Source: Lewinellaceae bacterium (GTDB lineage: Bacteria; Bacteroidota; Bacteroidia; Chitinophagales; Saprospiraceae). From it: 55,768 nt of DNA. Shown one piece after another: positions 33,951 to 42,000 of the stretch. Where the stretch lies: NCBI GenBank assembly GCA_020636325.1, contig JACJYC010000029.1, forward strand, positions 1 through 55,768, given 5' to 3'. The position numbers were made by a program, and so were the translations under genes. Numbering within the stretch: the first letter of the stretch is position 1; every line of letters begins with the position of its first letter. Under the pieces are notes generated by a model, which ran no database searches, was not told the origin of the DNA, and saw nothing but the letters and a program-made list of their open reading frames with translations.

Positions 33951-34925
33951 ATGAAGGATATCCGGTATTTTCAGTCCGCTTTCGAAATTTATCTCGCTGA
34001 CGAGCAGCTGGATCGCCGGCCGGTCAACCTCTACGAACCGGTCAGGTACATAATGGGGTTGGGTGGCAAGCGCATCCGTCCGGTGCTCACCCTGATGGGC
34101 GCTTATCTGTTCGGCGACCGGATCAGGGAAGCCCTTCCGGCCGCCCTTGCCATGGAAATTTTCCACAATTTCAGCCTGGTGCACGACGATATCATGGACG
34201 AGGCTCCGTTGCGCCGGGGGCAGCCTACCGTTCATTCCCGGTTCGGCCTCAACGCCGGCATCCTTTCCGGCGACGTTATGCTCATCATGAGTTACGAATA
34301 CCTGTTGAAATCGCCGGTTGACGAACTTGCCAGAAACCGGGCCGTTGCAGCCTTTACCCGGGCCGCCGCAGCGGTATGCGAAGGCCAGCAGATGGACATG
34401 GATTTTGAAACCCGCAGCGACGTCTCCCTTCAAGAGTACCTGACCATGATCGAAGGCAAAACCGCTGCCCTGCTGGGCGGTTGCCTGGAAGTGGGCGCCC
34501 TGGTGGGCGGCGGGGCGGATACGGAACCGCTTACCGGGTTCGGCAGAAAGGTCGGCATAGCCTTTCAGATCCAGGACGATTACCTCGATACCTTCGGCGA
34601 CCCCGCCAAATTCGGCAAACAGACCGGCGGCGATATCCTGCAGAACAAGAAAACCGCCTTGTACCTCATCGCCCTCGAAAAAGCCGACCCCAGCCGCCGG
34701 GATCAGCTGCTTGGCTATTATTCAAATGAGGATTGGGATCCGGAGGAAAAAATCCGGGGCGTAACCGACCTTTTCAACCAACTCGGCGTACCGCAGGAGG
34801 CCAGGAAGTTGCAGGCTGCCTATCAGGAAGAAGCCTTCAGGTTGTTGGATTCGGTAGCGGCCCGGGCCGCGCGGAAGGAGCCCCTGATCCAGCTGGCCAA
34901 TCAGCTGCTGGAGCGCGAACTTTAG
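33951..34925 (+). CDS. Polyprenyl (isoprenyl) diphosphate synthase
   Basis: A 324-residue trans-prenyltransferase that condenses isopentenyl diphosphate with an allylic diphosphate, supplying quinone side chains or similar lipids. The first aspartate-rich motif is HDDIMDE (D79, D80, D83) within FHNFSLVHDDIMDEAPLRRG, and the second is FQIQDDYLDTFGD. GGKRIRP (38-44) binds the diphosphate. The residues before the first motif include small and aromatic side chains, and the chain length cannot be predicted safely. The gene is solitary on the plus strand. Confidence 0.95.
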   Translation: MKDIRYFQSAFEIYLADEQLDRRPVNLYEPVRYIMGLGGKRIRPVLTLMGAYLFGDRIREALPAALAMEIFHNFSLVHDDIMDEAPLRRGQPTVHSRFGLNAGILSGDVMLIMSYEYLLKSPVDELARNRAVAAFTRAAAAVCEGQQMDMDFETRSDVSLQEYLTMIEGKTAALLGGCLEVGALVGGGADTEPLTGFGRKVGIAFQIQDDYLDTFGDPAKFGKQTGGDILQNKKTALYLIALEKADPSRRDQLLGYYSNEDWDPEEKIRGVTDLFNQLGVPQEARKLQAAYQEEAFRLLDSVAARAARKEPLIQLANQLLEREL

Positions 34926-34972
34926 GTCCGTCCCGATTCTCCTGTAAAGTGCATTCGCAAAAGTGTTGGCAT

Positions 34973-35006
34973 AAAAAAAGGAGCAACCGCCGAAGCGGCT
35001 ACCCCT
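34973..35006 (-). terminator. Rho-independent terminator with UUCG tetraloop
   Basis: Minus strand: 12-base-pair stem (AGGGGTAGCCGC with GCGGTTGCTCCT, three G-U pairs), TTCG loop closed by C-G, then T7. Confidence 0.85.
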
Positions 35007-35195
35007 CACACTATGAAACACTATAATGCTTAATATCTTTATTTTGGGAAAAATAAAATATTGCGATCCAACGGTTAAAAACCAAACTTGAAGATGAAGA
35101 CCTGTTTTGTGTCGCGCCCCTGCAGGTGGATTTAGCGCTGAAAATCAATGTTTAGGGATGATAGCGCGAATCTAATATTTATTAGACTGAAAGTC
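34973..35195 (-). ncRNA. Candidate small RNA of about 220 nt
   Basis: On the minus strand a full promoter (TTTG at 35231-35228, 20 bases, TACCTTTG at 35207-35200) lies over the 3' end of the GNAT gene. A strong rho-independent terminator stops the transcript about 220 bases later (34973-35006). No plausible open reading frame fills the space. Local hairpins include TCTAAT-AAAT-ATTAGA near the 5' end and GCGCG/CGCGC arms further in. It does not match tmRNA, RNase P or SRP RNA by eye, and I could not match it to 6S RNA. The terminator may also serve the GNAT gene. Both ends are predictions. Confidence 0.4.
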
Positions 35196-35199
35196 AGGC

Positions 35200-35231
35200 C
35201 AAAGGTAACTTAATTTTTTTTTCTCTGCAAA
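35200..35231 (-). promoter_or_regulatory. Full -33/-7 promoter inside the end of the GNAT gene
   Basis: TTTG and TACCTTTG are separated by 20 bases, one of the best promoter matches in the window. It points away from any known gene start, toward the candidate small RNA. Confidence 0.6.
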
Positions 35232-35668
35232 AATAATTTTCCATTCCACCATTCTTTATCGATTACGGCCTGGTTTTTCTCATAAAAAGCAATGGCCGGT
35301 TTATTCCAGTCCAGGACCTGCCATTTCACCAGTTTGCAGCCCAGCGCTTCGGCTTCCAGGAGCAGCGCGTCAAACAATTGTTGGCCGATGCCTTCCCGCC
35401 TGGCATCCGGTTTGACAACGAAGTCTTCCAGGAACAGCATTTTGCCTTTCCAGGTGGAATAGGCCATATAATAAAGGGTCATGCCGACCACCAGGCCGTC
35501 CTTTTCGGCTACAAGCGCCTGGAAAATGCCGTCGGCCATGTCCTGCCGGTATTCTTCCCGGGTAGCGACGAATTCATGACCGGCTTTTTCGTAAACGGCC
35601 AGTTCCCGTACCAGATCGTGGATCGCCGGAATGTCCTCCGGACCCGCTTTTCGGATATTGCAATTCAT
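35210..35668 (-). CDS. GNAT family N-acetyltransferase
   Basis: A 152-residue acetyltransferase. LFLEDFVVKPDARREGIGQQLFDALL contains the acetyl-CoA pyrophosphate-binding loop (R-x-x-G-I-G), and WQVLDWNKPAIAFYEKNQA is the usual C-terminal motif. The overall pattern (IRKAGPEDIPAIHDLVRELAVYE, YYMAYSTWKGKMLFLEDFVV) resembles diamine/spermidine acetyltransferase (SSAT)-like proteins, but the substrate is not certain. It lies 42 bases downstream of the SH3 gene on the same strand, so the two probably form an operon. Its last codons overlap a strong promoter for the downstream non-coding region. Confidence 0.93.
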   Translation of the reverse strand: MNCNIRKAGPEDIPAIHDLVRELAVYEKAGHEFVATREEYRQDMADGIFQALVAEKDGLVVGMTLYYMAYSTWKGKMLFLEDFVVKPDARREGIGQQLFDALLLEAEALGCKLVKWQVLDWNKPAIAFYEKNQAVIDKEWWNGKLFLQRKKN

Positions 35669-35710
35669 GCAGGGGATTTGATGATGCGTTGAAAGATCAA
35701 TGGTTTGCCG

Positions 35711-36220
35711 TCAGTAGGCGCCTTTTAATTTGCGCTTGTAATAGTCGACTCCGGCGCCGTAGACCCAGCCTGCGTGCCCGCGCCCCTGGACTTTTACCCA
35801 GGGTTCGTTGGCGGTGATGGCGCCCAGGTTGATCTCGTAGGTGGAGTCGGTCACCTCATTCAGGAAGTTGACCTCTTCATATAATTTCAATTCGGCCAGC
35901 ACCTTTCCGTTCAGGTTCGGCGTGTCCCGGAGTTTGAGGCCCTCGATGGTCACGTAAAGCGGGGTGGTTTTTTCGCGGATGACCTGGCTGGGCGCCTGTG
36001 CGGCCGGAGAAGCGGCGGGTTGAGGCGTGGTTGCAGGCTGGTCGAGCGGTTGCTCCTGCGCCGTGGCCAGCGAGTCCTCATAGGCTTCGAGGGCGGCACG
36101 CGCCTTGTATTCGGTTTTAGCAGAGCTGCATTTCGAAACGGCCCAGATGATGAAGGAAATGAAGAAAATGCCGATGATCAAAACCTCGACTCTGGCGGTG
36201 AATTTTCTGTTCGTGGCCAT
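35711..36220 (-). CDS. Membrane-anchored SH3-like (SH3b) domain protein
   Basis: 169 residues: a single N-terminal membrane helix (about 11-29, VLIIGIFFISFIIWAV), a Pro/Ala/Gln-rich linker (about 55-80) and a bacterial SH3 domain (about 88-160; GLKLRDTPNLNGKVLAELKLYEEV, GHAGWVYGAGVDYY). SH3b domains usually bind cell-wall peptides, so an envelope role outside the inner membrane is likely. I chose the ATG at 36220. The in-frame ATG at 36328 would add 36 residues and overlap the region of the dprA promoter. It heads a probable operon with the GNAT gene. Confidence 0.8.
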   Translation of the reverse strand: MATNRKFTARVEVLIIGIFFISFIIWAVSKCSSAKTEYKARAALEAYEDSLATAQEQPLDQPATTPQPAASPAAQAPSQVIREKTTPLYVTIEGLKLRDTPNLNGKVLAELKLYEEVNFLNEVTDSTYEINLGAITANEPWVKVQGRGHAGWVYGAGVDYYKRKLKGAY

Positions 36221-36245
36221 AACCGGATTAATTTTGATACAAAGA

Positions 36246-36276
36246 TTGTTAATAAAACAGAAAAATAATAACTTTG
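36246..36276 (+). promoter_or_regulatory. Promoter of dprA
   Basis: TTG (36246-36248) and TAACTTTG (36269-36276) are separated by 20 bases, a good Bacteroidota promoter pair. The dprA start is about 145 bases downstream, leaving a leader of about 140 nt. Confidence 0.6.
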
Positions 36277-36422
36277 TGGCATTCGGCTGAGTCAAAAGTT
36301 GACGCTTGTACCCGTAGCTTCCCATCAAAGACGTTAAACCCGGACCGATCCGGGCCTATTTTTCCATCCATTTCGAAGAACGCCGGAAATTTTCCAAAAA
36401 TCCTGATAACAAACCATTTGGG

Positions 36423-37520
36423 ATGGACCATTTGTTGCACCCCATTGCCCTGACCATGATCCCCAAGGTCGGCCCGGTCACCGCCAGGCAGCTGGTCAGT
36501 TATTGCGGCAGCCCGCGAGCCGTATTCGAAGCCGGGAAAAAAGAACTCCTGGCCATTCCCGGCATCGGCCCCCAGATCACAACCGCGGTCCTGGAGCAGA
36601 AAGTCCTTTTGCAAGCCGAGCGCGAGCTGGAATTTATCGATCAGCATGGGATTACGGCCTGTTCTTACCTGGACCCCGGCTATCCCGAACGCCTCAAGCC
36701 TCTGTACGACAGCCCCGTCATGCTCTATTTTCAAGGGCAGGCCGACCTGAACGCGCTCCGGACGGTAGCCATTGTCGGCACCCGGAAACCGACCCCCTAC
36801 GGGGTCAGCGTTTGCGAAGAGGTCATTGAGTCCCTCGCGGCGCTGAATGTGCAGATCATCAGCGGACTGGCGTTCGGGATCGACATCGCTGCCCATAAAA
36901 AATGCACCGAACTGGGCATCCCGACGATCGGCGTTCTGGGGCATGGCCTGGGCATGGTGTACCCGGCGCAGCACCGGCCTGTTGCCCGGCGCATGATGGA
37001 AAACGGCGGACTGCTGACCGAGTTCACCAGCCAGGTGATGCCCGAGCGGGAGCATTTCCCGTTGAGAAACAGGATCATTGCCGGATTGTGCGATGCGCTG
37101 GTGGTCATTGAAACCGCCGAGAAAGGCGGTTCGATGATCTCCGCATTTTATGCCAACGAGTACAACCGCGACGTGTTTGCCGTACCGGGCAGGATCCGGG
37201 ATCCGGCAGCCAGGGGGTGCAACAACCTGATCAAAAGCCACCGGGCCGCTTTACTGAGCGAACCGGCGGATATCGGGTATGTCATGCGGTGGGACGGCCC
37301 CCTGAAAGGCAAAGGCCTGCAGCGGCAGCTGTTTGTAGAGCTGGACCCGGAAGAGGAAATAGTCGTAAATTTGCTCCGCGAAAACCCTGAGTGCGGGATC
37401 GACTTCCTCCTCTGCCGGTGCGGTATGGCGGGCAGCATGCTGGCCGCGGTGCTGCTCAACCTGGAGTTCAAGGGCGTGGTGAGGGCCCTGCCGGGTAAGC
37501 GCTATGCCTGGACCGGTTGA
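36423..37520 (+). CDS. dprA: DNA-processing protein DprA
   Basis: DprA loads RecA on incoming single-stranded DNA during natural transformation. The 365 residues contain an N-terminal helix-hairpin-helix region (LTMIPKVGPVTARQLV, LAIPGIGPQITTAV), then the Rossmann-like Smf domain with VAIVGTRKPTPYG, IISGLAFGIDIAAHK, IGVLGHGLGMVYPAQH, LTEF and FPLRNRIIAGLCDALVVIETAEKGGSMISA, and a C-terminal winged helix (IDFLLCRCGMAGSMLAAVLLNLEFKGVV). No other competence gene is in the window. The start is the first ATG after the leader, giving the expected N terminus. Confidence 0.96.
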   Translation: MDHLLHPIALTMIPKVGPVTARQLVSYCGSPRAVFEAGKKELLAIPGIGPQITTAVLEQKVLLQAERELEFIDQHGITACSYLDPGYPERLKPLYDSPVMLYFQGQADLNALRTVAIVGTRKPTPYGVSVCEEVIESLAALNVQIISGLAFGIDIAAHKKCTELGIPTIGVLGHGLGMVYPAQHRPVARRMMENGGLLTEFTSQVMPEREHFPLRNRIIAGLCDALVVIETAEKGGSMISAFYANEYNRDVFAVPGRIRDPAARGCNNLIKSHRAALLSEPADIGYVMRWDGPLKGKGLQRQLFVELDPEEEIVVNLLRENPECGIDFLLCRCGMAGSMLAAVLLNLEFKGVVRALPGKRYAWTG

Positions 37521-37606
37521 CCGCCTGTCGGGTTAATTCCAAAATTAAAAGTAACTTAACCCCGGATTTCACCCGAAGATCCGGGAAGGACGGAAAACAA
37601 CATACT

Positions 37607-38722
37607 ATGCAAAGAAAATATCTCCTTTTGCCGCTGCTCCTGTTGCTGGCCGCATGCAGCCCCAACACGCCTCCTTTGACCAATTCGACGTTGAGCAATG
37701 ATGAGCCTGTGGTCCGGAAGCACCCCAAAAACATCATCCTGATGATCGGCGACGGCATGGGGCTGACCCAGATCACGGCCGGCCTGTACAAGAACGGCAA
37801 CAAGCTCAACCTGGAAAAATTCCCGATTGTCGGCCTGCAAAAGTCGTATTCCGGCGATAACCTGGTCACCGACTCCGCTGCCGGCGCTACGGCGTTCTCT
37901 GCGGGCGTGAAGACCTACAACGGCGCCATCGGCGTAAGGATGGACTCTACGGCCGTCAAGACCATATTGGAAGAAGCCGAGGAACGGGGAATGGCCACCG
38001 GGATGATCGCCACGTCGACCATCGTGCATGCGACGCCGGCGGCTTTCATCGCCCATGTGAAATCCAGGAATGATTATGAGGACATTGCCGCGGACTTTCT
38101 GAAAACCAACATTGATTTTTTTGTGGGAGGCGGCAAGAGCTATTTTGATAAAAGAAAGGACGGCCGCGACCTGATCGGGGAATTGAGATCGAAAAACTAT
38201 TTTGTATCCAGCACGGATGAGGAGGACCTGACCAAAGTGGCCGTGGATTTCAACCGGAATTTCGCCTTTTTTACAGCGGATGCCGATCCGGCGCCGGTCT
38301 CGAAAGGAAGGGATTACCTGACGCCCGCCACCAAACTGGCTACCCTCTTTCTGGAGAAGAAAAGCGATAAAGGGTTCTTTTTGATGGTGGAAGGCTCCCA
38401 GATCGATTGGGGCGGCCATGGCAACAATTCCGATTACATCATCTCGGAAATGATCGATTTCGACAAGGCCATCGGCGCCGCGCTCGATTTTGCCAAAGAG
38501 GACGGCGAAACCCTGATCGTTATTACAGCCGACCACGAAACCGGCGGCTACGCCATCAATACCGGTTCGACGATGGACAATATCATCCCCGGGTTCACCA
38601 CCAAAAGCCATACGGCTGTGCTCATCCCCGTTTTCGCCTATGGGCCGGGTTCGGAGTTGTTTGGCGGGATCTATGAGAATACGGCCATTTATGACAAGAT
38701 GCGGCTGGCTTTCGGGTTTTAA
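37607..38722 (+). CDS. Alkaline phosphatase, lipoprotein
   Basis: A 371-residue metal-dependent phosphomonoesterase. The lipobox is LLLAAC (Cys17), so it is membrane-anchored outside the inner membrane. Metal ligand and nucleophile motifs are complete: IILMIGDGMG (43-52), nucleophile Ser90 in VTDSAAGATAFSAG, EGSQIDWGGHGN and ITADHETGGYA. I use the ATG at 37607, as the upstream in-frame ATG at 37517 overlaps the end of dprA and would bury the signal peptide. A CCCGGAT/ATCCGGG hairpin lies just before the start (37561-37585) with no T-run. Confidence 0.95.
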   Translation: MQRKYLLLPLLLLLAACSPNTPPLTNSTLSNDEPVVRKHPKNIILMIGDGMGLTQITAGLYKNGNKLNLEKFPIVGLQKSYSGDNLVTDSAAGATAFSAGVKTYNGAIGVRMDSTAVKTILEEAEERGMATGMIATSTIVHATPAAFIAHVKSRNDYEDIAADFLKTNIDFFVGGGKSYFDKRKDGRDLIGELRSKNYFVSSTDEEDLTKVAVDFNRNFAFFTADADPAPVSKGRDYLTPATKLATLFLEKKSDKGFFLMVEGSQIDWGGHGNNSDYIISEMIDFDKAIGAALDFAKEDGETLIVITADHETGGYAINTGSTMDNIIPGFTTKSHTAVLIPVFAYGPGSELFGGIYENTAIYDKMRLAFGF

Positions 38723-39043
38723 CGGCATTTGAAATTGTCTGCCAGCATACAATTTTGCAACGAATATCAAATCAACGCAATATGTCAGGTTGTTGAAAGG
38801 ACTGTTAAAACAGTTGGTTTTAAAGGCTATGGAGGCCAATTCCAGATTTTTGCAAGATCCCTAAAATTAGAGCGGAAGTAGATGTCGCCGCTGATCGAAT
38901 CAAAAAATTAACACAAAAAAAATTTGGAATTTTTAAATTTGCCCTTTCCTTAGGCTAGAGCGACAAGTAGCCCCCAATCCAAAAATTCGCCGAATCTCCC
39001 CAAGAGACATCTTTTATTTCGTACACTGTGCAACAAAGGTTTC
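38723..39043. other. Intergenic region before the giant repeat protein
   Basis: 321 bases without a gene. It contains a small ACTGTT-AA-AACAGT hairpin (about 38800), an A/T-rich stretch and a perfect -7 element TAAATTTG at 38934-38941. I see no terminator for the phosphatase gene. Confidence 0.6.
38934..38941 (+). promoter_or_regulatory. -7 promoter element, probably of the giant repeat protein
   Basis: TAAATTTG, a perfect TAnnTTTG match 103 bases upstream of the start. No clear -33 TTG. Confidence 0.4.
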
Positions 39044-42000
39044 ATGAAAAAAATCGTACTGCTGCTATCAGGACTTTTTTCATTTTTTAATTTATGGGGG
39101 CAAATGCCTCCGGGATCATGTCCACCCAACCCGGCGCTCGCCAGTTTTTGTTCAGACGCATGCGTGGTATGCGACCTAACCGGGTACTCCTCGATCAACG
39201 CCGCCACCATCCTCGGTCAGGCCCCTCCCGGGTTCTGCGCCGGCCAGTTGCACAACACGCAATGGGTCGGATTTATCGCGGGCAGCGCCAACCTGACCCT
39301 GCGCATCGACGTATATGCCTGCAACCAGGGTGACGGGCTTCAGATCGGGATCTACAATACCGTCGACTGTTCCTCCTTCCAGCTGGTCAGCAACTGCGAC
39401 GACCAGGTTCCAGGGAATACCTCCCAGAACTTTGTCGCCAACAACCTGACCCCGGGCGGGATCTACTTCCTGGTCATTGACGGCGCCTTCGGCGACATTT
39501 GTCAGTTCGACGTTACGGTTCTTTCCGGGTCGGTTACCGCCCCCCAGATCACTTCAGGGGTGACGGATATCCAGTACCCGACCCCCGTGTGCCCGGGCGG
39601 CAACGTCACCTTCAGCGCAACCGACGTATTCGGCGCCGGTGTCTATACCTGGACCCAGGACGGCAACGTGATCGGCTACGACCAGCAGGTCAACCTCAAC
39701 ATGCCCAATTTCGAAACCTCGTTCCAATTGTGCGTCACCCCGTCGAACCCCTGCAGCGCCGACGGCCCGCAGTATTGCGAAACGATCGTGGTGGAATACC
39801 CTGACCCCGAGCAGATCAACGAGACCATCTGCCAGGGCGAAACCTATTCCTACCAGGGGCATTCCTACAATACCACCGGCAACTATATGTTCACGTACGT
39901 GGACGGGAACGGATGCGACCAGCCGGTTGAACTCAGCCTGACCGTAGAACAACCTACGCAATCGTTTGTGGAGGCCGAGATCTGCGAAGGCATGGAATAC
40001 TACGTGGGCAACACGGGCTTCTCCAATTCCACGTTTATGCAGCCCGTTCACCTGCAGTCGGCCAACGGCTGCGACAGTACGGTGTTCCTGACCCTGACGG
40101 TCAATCCGACCTACTTTGAATACGACCCCCAGGCCATCTGCCAGGGTGAAAGTTATACCATTTCGGACGGCAGTACGAGTTATACGTTTACCCAGTCCAC
40201 CACCGACGTATTTACCCTCCAATCCTCGGAGGGGTGCGACAGCCTGGTTTATCTCGAACTCACGGTGTATCCCGCGCCCGCGCCGGTCAACATCGCTCCG
40301 GTGATCTGCGCCGGCCAGACCTATACGGTCGGCTTTGAGACCTTCTCTACCTCCGGGTTCCGGCAGATCCTCCTGGAGTCGGTGGGCGGTTGTGACAGCA
40401 TCGTCAACCTGACCCTCACCGTCCGGCCGCCGCTGGTGACCAACCTCGGTACGGTGCAGATCTGCGGCGGCAGTTCCTATTCGGTCGGCGGCACGCCCTA
40501 TAACACAGCCGGCACCTACTCGAAAGTGATTGCCTCCTCCACCGGCTGCGACAGTACCGTTAATTTCACGTTGCAGGTGTTGCCAACACCGACCGTGAAC
40601 GTGACGGACTATTTCTGTGAAGGCGGGTCCTATTCCTTTGCCGGAAATACCCTGACCACCCCCGGCAATTACCAGGGAAGTTTCGTGACGGGACTCGGCT
40701 GCGACAGCGTGGTCAACCTGACCCTGGTGGAACTCCAGAACGCCACCACGAACCTTCAGGAAACCCGCTGTTTCGGCGAAACCTTCTCGGTCGGCGATTC
40801 GACCTATACCCAGTCCGGGCAATATACCCAGACCTTTGCCGCGGCCAACGGCTGCGACAGCATTGTCAATCTGGACCTGACCATAAGGAACGAAATCCTG
40901 ACCGACCTGCCGGCCACCATCTGTGCCGGCCAAACCTATACGGTCGGCAGTTCCAATTTTGATACCACAGGCACGTATACCGTGGTCCTTACCGCGGCCA
41001 ACGGTTGCGACAGTACCGTCAACCTCGACCTGACCGTGCTTCCGCTCAGCCATACCGACCTGACGGTGGCCGTCTGCAACGGACAGACCTATACCGTCGG
41101 CTCCCAAACCTTCAATGCCAGCGGCAACTACAACGTTACCCTCATGGCCGCTAACGGCTGCGACAGTACCATCGCCCTGAACCTGACCGTAAGGCCGAAG
41201 ATCCAGTCCAACCGGAATGCCACCATTTGCAGCGGCTCCAGCTTTACCCTCGGCGGACAGACCTTCACGGACGCCGGCAGCTATCAGGTTCAATTTATGT
41301 CGGTAACGGGTTGCGACAGTACGGTCAACCTGACCCTGACCGTTGAGGATGTCCTGATTGAAAGCGCAATAGTGGAGCTTTGCGAGGGGGAATCGTACCC
41401 GGTCGGCGATTCGACCTACACCGTTTCCGGGCAATACCAGAATTCATTTATTACACCCCAGGGCTGCGACAGCCTCTTTATGCTGGACCTGACCGTCCAT
41501 CCGACAAAATACACCGACCTGTCGCCCAGCATCTGCAACGGCGAAACCTTTGCCATGGGCGGAACGGATTATGCCGCGACGGGCGTCTACCAGACGACCC
41601 TCCAGCAAGCCGGTACCGGGTGTGACAGCGTAGTCACGTTGAACCTGACGGTGCTGGCAACCCCGGAAACCTTCCTTGCCCCCAGCATTTGCGACGGCGA
41701 TTCCTTTACGGTCGGCGCCTCGGTTTACCAGACTGCCGGCAGCTACGTCGACGTTCTGACGGCTGCCAACGGCTGCGACAGTACCGTTTACCTTGACCTG
41801 ACCATCCTGGATGTGCCGGAAACCTTCCTGACACCCACCATTTGCGACGGCGAGGTCTATACCGTCGGTACGACCGATTATACAACAACCGGTTCGTTCA
41901 CCGAAATCCTGACGGCTGCCAACGGTTGCGACAGTATCGTGCACCTGGATCTGACGGTTTTGCCGAACGCTTCCTCGACCGTCAACGCCCTGATCTGCCA

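Noticed and set aside
33780..34433. N-terminal extension of the response regulator frame to 34433
   Set aside because: It overlaps the polyprenyl synthase gene on the other strand and the -7 element at 33810-33817 lies inside it. The real start is 33779.
37561..37585. CCCGGAT/ATCCGGG hairpin as a dprA terminator
   Set aside because: No T-run on either side. It could still be a leader hairpin for the phosphatase mRNA, but there is no support for that.
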